Shown here in pieces: positions 6,133-11,794 of a stretch of DNA of 11,794 bases (positions are counted from its first letter, which is position 1; each line of letters starts with the position of its first letter). The DNA lies in the NCBI GenBank assembly GCA_945870175.1, contig CAMBRJ010000044.1:1-11794 (forward strand), written 5' to 3'. Under the pieces are notes generated by a model. That model saw only the letters and a program-made list of their open reading frames with translations. It searched no databases and was not told the DNA's origin. Position numbers and translations under genes: made by a program. This stretch comes from Gemmatimonas phototrophica. Its GTDB lineage: Bacteria > Gemmatimonadota > Gemmatimonadetes > Gemmatimonadales > Gemmatimonadaceae.

Positions 6133-8492
6133 GATTCGGGTGTCGTGGGTGTGCGCGTCCCCTTCAACGTACGCGGAGCCTTCGCGGCCTTCGCGGCTTT
6201 GGACGGCTTCTCCTTCTTCGTCCGCGTCTTGTCTGAGTCAGACCGCGCGGTGTCACGAACCGCACGATCGGCCAACACATCGAGTACGGCGCGCGCCTCA
6301 GGCTGCTGCGCCGGCAGCAGCACCACGATGCTCAGCGGTGGCAACGACACGGTGACCGATTGCGGGAAGCCATGATAGGGCACCAACTCCGCTTCCGCTG
6401 TATCCGCCACGGCGTATCCGCTGCCTCCAAACGGGGTCGCGTCGGAGTTGAGCACGACGTGATAGGTGCCCATCGCCGGCGCGCCCAAGCGGTACGCTTC
6501 GCGCGGCACCGGCGTGAGATTGAGCACCACGATCGCGTGCGACGACCCATCGTACCGCGCGTACGACAGCACCGACTGCTCCTTGTCGGACACGTCGATC
6601 CAGCCAAAGCCCGATGGCTCATGGTCGCGCCGCCAAAAGCACGAATGCTGACGGTAGAGGGCGCCGAGCGACTCCATGAACGCCATCAACCCCTGACGGC
6701 GGGCGTCGCCCATCAGATGCCACTCAAGACTGATGTCGTGATTCCACTCGTGATGCGACCCAAGCTCCGTGCCCATGAAGAACAGCGACTTACCGGGACG
6801 CGTAATCGAGTAGCCGATGAGTGCGCGCAGATTTGCGAACCGCTGCCACACATCCCCGGGCATTTTCTCGAGCAACGACTTCTTGAGGTGCACCACTTCA
6901 TCGTGCGACAGCGGATTCATGAACCGTTCGCTGTACTCGTACATCATCGCGAACGTGAGCTTGTCGTGCGCACCCTTGCGGAAGAACGGATCGACTTTGA
7001 CGTAGTCGAGCGTGTCGTGCATCCACCCCATGTTCCACTTCAGCGTGAAGCCAAGTCCGCCCTCGCTGATCGGGTGCGTGACCTTCGGCCACGACGTGCT
7101 CTCCTCCGCCACCGTGATCACGCCGGGGTGCAGCGAATGCACGGCGTGATTCAGCTGCTTCAGGAATGACACCGCTTCCAGATTCTCACGTCCACCGAAT
7201 CGATTGCGGAGCCACTGGCCGGCTTCGCGTCCGTAATCGAGATACAGCATCGAGGCCACCGCGTCGACCCGCAGTCCGTCGATGTGAAACTCCTCAATCC
7301 AGTACAGCGCATTCGCCAGCAGAAAGTTGCGGACTTCGCAGCGCGCATAATTAAAAATGTGCGTGCCCCACTCGGGGTGATCGCCGAGTCGCGGATCCTC
7401 GTGCTCGTAGCAGGCCGTCCCGTCGAAGCGGCGCAGGGCCCAGTCGTCTTTCGGAAAATGCGCCGGCACCCAATCCAGCAACACACCGACGCCCGCCTCG
7501 TGCATCGTATCCACGCACGCGCGGAAATCATCGGGTGTCCCATGACGCGACGTCGGCGCGAAGTAGCCGCCCACCTGGTAGCCCCACGATCCGCCAAACG
7601 GATGCTCGAGCACCGGAAGCAGTTCGACGTGCGTGAACCCCATGCGCTTCACATGTTCGGCCAGTCGCGGCGCGAGCTCGCGATACGTCAGCAGGCGGTT
7701 GTGCTCACCGCGCATCCACGACGCGAGGTGCACTTCGTACACGAGCATCGGTTCGCGCAGAGGGTCGGCGTCGGCGCGCTGCGCCAGCCACGCGCCATCC
7801 TGCCATTCGTACGTGTCGCGCGCCTGCACAATCGACGCGTGCCCGGGACCCGGCTCCATCTTAAACGCGTACGGATCGGTCTTCACGCGCAGCGCCCCAC
7901 TCGGCGACCGGATCTCGAACTTGTACATCGTTTCCGCGCCCACACCGGGCACGAACAGTTCGAACACGCCGCTGGCTCCGAGGCGCCGCATCTGATGCGC
8001 CCGTCCGTCCCAGTCGTTGAACGCGCCGATCACCGACACGCGCGTGGCGTTCGGCGCCCACACCGCGAACGACGTGCCGGCCACACCGTCGATCTCGAGC
8101 ATGTGCGCGCCCAGCTTCTCCCACAGACGGAGGTGCCGTCCCTCGTTGAAGAGATGAAGATCCATCTCGCCGAGCGTAGGAAGAAACCGGTACGGATCGT
8201 CGCGCAGCACGACGCGCCCATCGCCGAAGGTGATCTCGAGGCGATAGCGCATCGGGGCGGTGCGATCGCTCAAGAAGAGCGCGAACAATCCGTGCTCGTC
8301 GCGTACCATGGGCCACCGCTGTTCACCGAGCACCAGGGCGATCGACGCCGCGTTGGGCTGAAAGGCGCGGACCGCGACGCCATCCACCCCATCGAGGGTG
8401 ATCGGATGCACACCCAGCACGTCGTGCGGCAGGGCGGATTCGCCTCGAACGAGCCGCCGCGCGGCGTCGGTTGATGCAGTCGGCACAGTCAT
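6129..8492 (-). CDS. glgB: 1,4-alpha-glucan (glycogen) branching enzyme
   Basis: The 787-residue GH13 enzyme moves alpha-1,4 glucan segments to alpha-1,6 positions during glycogen synthesis. From ATG 8492 there is an N1 domain (about 15-100, with LPHDVLGVHP at 21-30) and a CBM48 domain (about 135-205, SFAVWAPNATRVSVIGAFND). The catalytic barrel has nucleophile Asp410 (GLRVDAVASMLYLDY), acid/base Glu463 (TVAEESTSWP) and third carboxylate Asp531 (LSHDEVVH), each only five positions from the E. coli GlgB numbering. MGTELGSHHEWNHD and an all-beta C-terminal domain follow. The last ~47 residues (741-787) are an extra Lys/Arg/Ala/Thr-rich tail not expected in GlgB. ATG 8492 is preferred to an upstream in-frame GTG at 8522 because GGAGG lies between them. 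No other glycogen genes are present; it follows the DUF72 gene and overlaps SURF1. Confidence 0.95.
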   Translation of the reverse strand: MTVPTASTDAARRLVRGESALPHDVLGVHPITLDGVDGVAVRAFQPNAASIALVLGEQRWPMVRDEHGLFALFLSDRTAPMRYRLEITFGDGRVVLRDDPYRFLPTLGEMDLHLFNEGRHLRLWEKLGAHMLEIDGVAGTSFAVWAPNATRVSVIGAFNDWDGRAHQMRRLGASGVFELFVPGVGAETMYKFEIRSPSGALRVKTDPYAFKMEPGPGHASIVQARDTYEWQDGAWLAQRADADPLREPMLVYEVHLASWMRGEHNRLLTYRELAPRLAEHVKRMGFTHVELLPVLEHPFGGSWGYQVGGYFAPTSRHGTPDDFRACVDTMHEAGVGVLLDWVPAHFPKDDWALRRFDGTACYEHEDPRLGDHPEWGTHIFNYARCEVRNFLLANALYWIEEFHIDGLRVDAVASMLYLDYGREAGQWLRNRFGGRENLEAVSFLKQLNHAVHSLHPGVITVAEESTSWPKVTHPISEGGLGFTLKWNMGWMHDTLDYVKVDPFFRKGAHDKLTFAMMYEYSERFMNPLSHDEVVHLKKSLLEKMPGDVWQRFANLRALIGYSITRPGKSLFFMGTELGSHHEWNHDISLEWHLMGDARRQGLMAFMESLGALYRQHSCFWRRDHEPSGFGWIDVSDKEQSVLSYARYDGSSHAIVVLNLTPVPREAYRLGAPAMGTYHVVLNSDATPFGGSGYAVADTAEAELVPYHGFPQSVTVSLPPLSIVVLLPAQQPEARAVLDVLADRAVRDTARSDSDKTRTKKEKPSKAAKAAKAPRTLKGTRTPTTPES
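6178..6198 (-). repeat. Short 9-base tandem repeat in the glgB tail
   Basis: About two and a third copies of a 9-base unit (gccttcgcg on the plus strand) encode the Lys-Ala-Ala repeats of the basic GlgB tail. Slippage in such a unit would change tail length without a frameshift. Confidence 0.55.
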
Positions 8493-8505
8493 ACGTGAAG
8501 TATAT

Positions 8506-8510
8506 CCTCC
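8506..8510 (-). promoter_or_regulatory. Ribosome binding site deciding the glgB start
   Basis: CCTCC on the plus strand reads GGAGG on the coding strand, 13 bases before ATG 8492. The spacing is somewhat long, but this is the strongest such site near the gene, and it lies inside the alternative GTG-8522 reading, arguing against that start. Confidence 0.55.
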
Positions 8511-8523
8511 GAGGCGAGTCACG

Positions 8524-9369
8524 TCAGAAGAGCGAGGGCTGATCCCCGATCGACTGCGGGTCCACCGTCAGCAGCCCGAGACGCTCCTGCAGCATCCGTA
8601 CCGATGCCGGGCCGTGTCCGGCGAAGTGATTGTTTACGAACCCGAAGACCTCGCGCACCTGGGCCTGCAGCACCGGGATCATTCGGCTCCACGCGTCGAG
8701 CTCGCCACTCCGGTCCACCTGCAGTCGCGAATAGTCCACGATAGCGCGGTCGGGACCCATCCAGCGCAGATATGCGAAATCGGCCGTTGGCTGCTCGCAC
8801 AACTTGAGCAGCCACTCTCGTGGGATCCATCGGCCATCGCTGAGCGCCAGCGCCACGCCGTGACGCCGCAGCAGGGCGAGCGTGCGCTTCCGCACCCAGG
8901 AGGCCTGCCGGAACTCGACCGCGAAGCGGAGATCGGTCGGCAGCGCCGATAGAAAGGCGGCGAAAGCATTGATTTCCGACGGCGAGAAGTCGGGGCCGCA
9001 CTGAATCAGAATCGGCCCGAGCCGCGGCCCCAGCTCGCGCATCCGATCGGCAAACGCGTGCAGGATGTCGACGGCAGCCACGAAGCGCCGCTCGTGCGTG
9101 ATCTCCTGCGGCAGCTTGCAGGTAAAGGTGAACTCCGGCGGCGTGCGAGATGCCCAGCCGCGCACGGTGCTCACCGGCGGAATCGCGTAGAACGTGGAGT
9201 CGATTTCCACGGCGTCGAAGGCCCGAGTGAAGGTGCGCAGAAAGTCGACCGGACGCGTCCCCTCCGGATAGAACGGCCCCACCCACGCCGGATAATTCCA
9301 ACCTTGCGTCCCCAATCGCAATCGTGCGGGTGTGCCCGTCGCCGACTCGGGCCACGGACGCACTGTCAT
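8524..9369 (-). CDS. DUF72 (YecE-like) family protein of unknown function
   Basis: The 281-residue protein has the landmarks of DUF72, a TIM-barrel-like family. LRLGTQGWNYPAWVGPFYP at 17-35 is its N-terminal strand and loop (usual form 'GtsGW.y..W.g.fYp'). VEIDSTFYAIPP at 54-65, FTCKLPQEITH at 82-92, VEFRQASW at 151-158 and FGFVNNHFAGHGPASV at 242-257 ('yfNN...g.A') follow the family order. The biochemical function of DUF72 is not established. The chain ends QPSLF (277-281), resembling the bacterial sliding-clamp-binding pentapeptide QLxLF. ATG 9369 overlaps the stop of the upstream AttH-like gene (ATGA, 9366-9369) with no clear Shine-Dalgarno, so coupling is likely. glgB follows after about 31 bases. 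Confidence 0.9.
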   Translation of the reverse strand: MTVRPWPESATGTPARLRLGTQGWNYPAWVGPFYPEGTRPVDFLRTFTRAFDAVEIDSTFYAIPPVSTVRGWASRTPPEFTFTCKLPQEITHERRFVAAVDILHAFADRMRELGPRLGPILIQCGPDFSPSEINAFAAFLSALPTDLRFAVEFRQASWVRKRTLALLRRHGVALALSDGRWIPREWLLKLCEQPTADFAYLRWMGPDRAIVDYSRLQVDRSGELDAWSRMIPVLQAQVREVFGFVNNHFAGHGPASVRMLQERLGLLTVDPQSIGDQPSLF

Positions 9370-10900
9370 CGATACGTCTCGAAAAACCCGCGTCCACGTC
9401 CGCTGAGTACGCGCCCGCGCACGCGGCCTTCGAGCCGCGCCTCACCGGCCATCTGCACAAACCACGGCTTACGCAGCGCCCGCGCTGACTCGCTATCTCC
9501 CCGCTCCACCAATCCGATGCGCGTGTCCGTCGCCACCGCATCATCGACGGTCAGCGTGAGCCGTAGCGTATCGGTGCCGCGCACGTCGATCAGCTCGGCC
9601 GTGGCTGGCACCTTGAGGATGCCCGCCGCCGTTCGGACGTCGCGCGCGTCGTTGTAGCGAATCACGCGCGGCCGGAAGAGCGCGAGAAAACCCTGCGCGT
9701 CGGTCACGTACACGAACAGCGGCGCGTTGCCACCGGCCGTGGCGCTGGCCGAATCTTCCGGCGCGACGCGGCCATACAGCAACGTGTACTCGCCGGCGCG
9801 GGCCGATCCCCACTCCCAAGTGACGCCACGCCATCCGCCCCAATTGTGATCGTGATACGCCTGCGCCCCGTCGAATTGTTCACACACGCGGGCTACACAC
9901 AGTGAGCCCGTGGCGTCGGCGCGCAGCGCAGGCACGGCGTACCCCGAGGTGAAATCGCCGCTCACCATCGTGGCCCCGGGGAAATCCACTCGCGATGCGG
10001 GCGACACGACGAGATCGAGTGTGAGCGGTGTACCGGTTCCTTCTTCGCGCACGTCGGCGCGTACGGCGTACCGACCGTCGGGGAGCACGCGCACACTGTC
10101 GTTGCCGATCGTGAGATTCGCATCGCGCGTGGAGAAGCGTACGCGTTCCTTCGGGATGGTGCGACTGAAACGGCGCGGGGCACGAGCACGCTCGTGCAAC
10201 GTGACGAGCACCTGTCCGCCCCACTGGTCGCCCGTCACGTCGCCGCCCACGATGAACGACACGAATGCCCAGCGATTCGCGTCGGGGGAGATCACGTTGA
10301 AGTAGTGCCACTCCCCCCACGAGTTGCGATTCGCCATTCCCGGCGTGGGCAGATGGAAGTGATCGATATCGTGGCGCAGTTCGGCTGGCGTCGGTGTCAT
10401 CCAGCGGCGATCGCCGTCATCATCGTCCCACGCACCCCTTGCCACGGTTGGCAGCGCGCCGAGCGTACGCGTGGCCGACGGGATCTCCCCGCTGGCCCGC
10501 ACGGGATGCTCGACCCCATCGGCGGTGGTGACATACAGCAGCTTGCCTTCGAGTTGCGGCGCCGCCACGGTCACGACGTCGCTGAGTCGCGGCGCATTGA
10601 GCACTTGGCGGTGCACAAATCGCGCATTGGGCACCGAGAAGAACAGGCCACCCAGACCGCCGGTGGTGAGCACCTCAATATCGATGCCTTCGGGCAACAC
10701 CGTGATCGTGCCGCCACCGACCAATCGCTCTTGGGAAGCCTGTCGCACCATGGCTTCACCTACCGCCAGCAGCACGATCATCACGCCCACGCCAACACCG
10801 AAGCCACCGCACAGCAAGAGCGCCCGCAGCGGACGCGACGCAACCGAGCGCCACGCCAGCAACTGCGCGATCGCCAACCGGATCGCGCCGACGTTCGTGC

Positions 10901-10904
<4 letters not shown>
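9366..10904 (-). CDS. Membrane-anchored AttH/CrtC (lipocalin-like) protein with an ABC-permease-like N-terminus
   Basis: This 512-residue protein has two parts. Residues 1-170 resemble the start of a MacB/FtsX permease: an amphipathic elbow (about 8-26, LLAWRSVASRPLR), one membrane span (about 27-48) and a short periplasmic stretch like the MacB core domain. Residues ~175-512 resemble the AttH/CrtC family of lipocalin-like proteins. GEWHYFN is at 197-203 (family 'eWwYfng') and AYHDHNWG at 349-356 (family 'YhDHNfG'). An all-beta C-terminus closes with GRGRGFFE (502-509), like the family's 'GxGyxE' ending. The three C-terminal membrane spans of a true permease are absent. Topology is inferred as N-inside with the lipocalin part in the periplasm. 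Known AttH-type proteins are encoded with MacB/Lol-like ABC transporters, as here. The GTG start overlaps the ATPase stop (GTGA) and has GGAG 6 bases upstream. A carotenoid hydratase role is unsupported, as no carotenoid genes are nearby. Confidence 0.8.
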
Positions 10905-11648
<744 letters not shown>

Positions 11649-11656
<8 letters not shown>

Positions 11657-11794
11657 TGGCTTCCTCGCGCAACGCGCGAGCGATGGGGATGGAGGCGGCG
11701 CGCCATGCCGGCAGCAGTCCGGCCAGCGTTCCTGACGTGAGCAGCAGTACGAGCGCTCGCCAGCCAGCGTCCGGACTCCACACGAAGAAATCGA
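11649..11794 (-). CDS. MacB/FtsX-type ABC transporter permease, C-terminal end (runs off right edge)
   Basis: The minus strand from the right edge encodes 47 residues followed by TGA at 11651-11649. They form a last membrane helix (about visible residues 13-29, ALVLLLTSGTLAGLLPAW) and then the short cytosolic end PAWRAASIPIARALREE. This matches the 'PAwrAaridPieALR.e' C-terminus shared by FtsX/MacB/LolC-type permeases. It is the natural partner of the ATPase that starts inside its stop region. Size, periplasmic domain and substrate cannot be judged from this fragment. Confidence 0.88.
11662..11666 (-). promoter_or_regulatory. Ribosome binding site for the ABC ATPase
   Basis: GAGGA on the coding strand, inside the final codons of the permease, stands 5 bases before TTG 11656 and 14 before GTG 11647. 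It therefore favours the rarer TTG start. Confidence 0.45.

Noticed and set aside
7284..8474. Long plus-strand open frame opposite glgB (396 codons)
   Set aside because: Composition is His/Arg-rich with no domain, and glgB on the other strand has all catalytic residues; typical antisense openness in GC-rich DNA.
8493..8522. GTG at 8522 as the glgB start
   Set aside because: It would add ten residues across a GGAGG sequence that more naturally serves as the ribosome site for ATG 8492.

Overview
The window is GC-rich bacterial chromosomal DNA, almost fully coding, with short intergenic gaps and many stop/start overlaps. No tRNA, rRNA, CRISPR array, insertion sequence or phage gene was seen, and no stretch over 100 bases lacks a gene. 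SURF1 implies an aerobe with a haem-copper cytochrome c oxidase. The ABC/AttH-type genes imply a periplasm, so a Gram-negative (diderm) host. The protein style and gene density would suit Gemmatimonadota or a proteobacterium; this taxonomic guess is inference only.

Left edge (1-581): the start of a minus-strand NAD(P)-dependent beta-hydroxyacid dehydrogenase runs off the window. It diverges from a small plus-strand gene for a 79-residue protein with an HMA (heavy-metal-associated) layout in which both metal-binding cysteines are alanine. A small GC-rich hairpin follows that gene.

Plus-strand block (582-5288): an MgtE-type Mg2+ channel, an EamA/DMT permease whose GTG start overlaps the mgtE stop, a UDP-glucuronate 4-epimerase and a UDP-glucose 6-dehydrogenase. 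The last two are consecutive steps (UDP-glucose to UDP-glucuronate to UDP-galacturonate) that supply acidic sugars for surface polysaccharide or LPS.

Minus-strand block (11794 down to 5314, convergent with the first block): the C-terminus of a MacB/FtsX-type ABC permease, a LolD/MacB-type ATPase, a 512-residue membrane-anchored AttH/CrtC (lipocalin-like) protein, a DUF72 protein, glycogen branching enzyme GlgB and SURF1. Four of the five junctions overlap by 4-8 bases and the fifth gap is about 31 bases, so the six genes look like one transcription unit with translational coupling. The first three resemble an AttEFGH-like export system; DUF72, GlgB and SURF1 have no obvious functional link to it.

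The most unusual item is the 512-residue protein. Its first ~170 residues look like the N-terminus of an FtsX/MacB permease (elbow helix, one membrane span, start of the periplasmic domain). They then continue into a complete-looking AttH/CrtC lipocalin-like domain with no further membrane spans. It reads as a permease remnant repurposed as a membrane anchor for a periplasmic lipid-binding-type domain beside its own ABC transporter.
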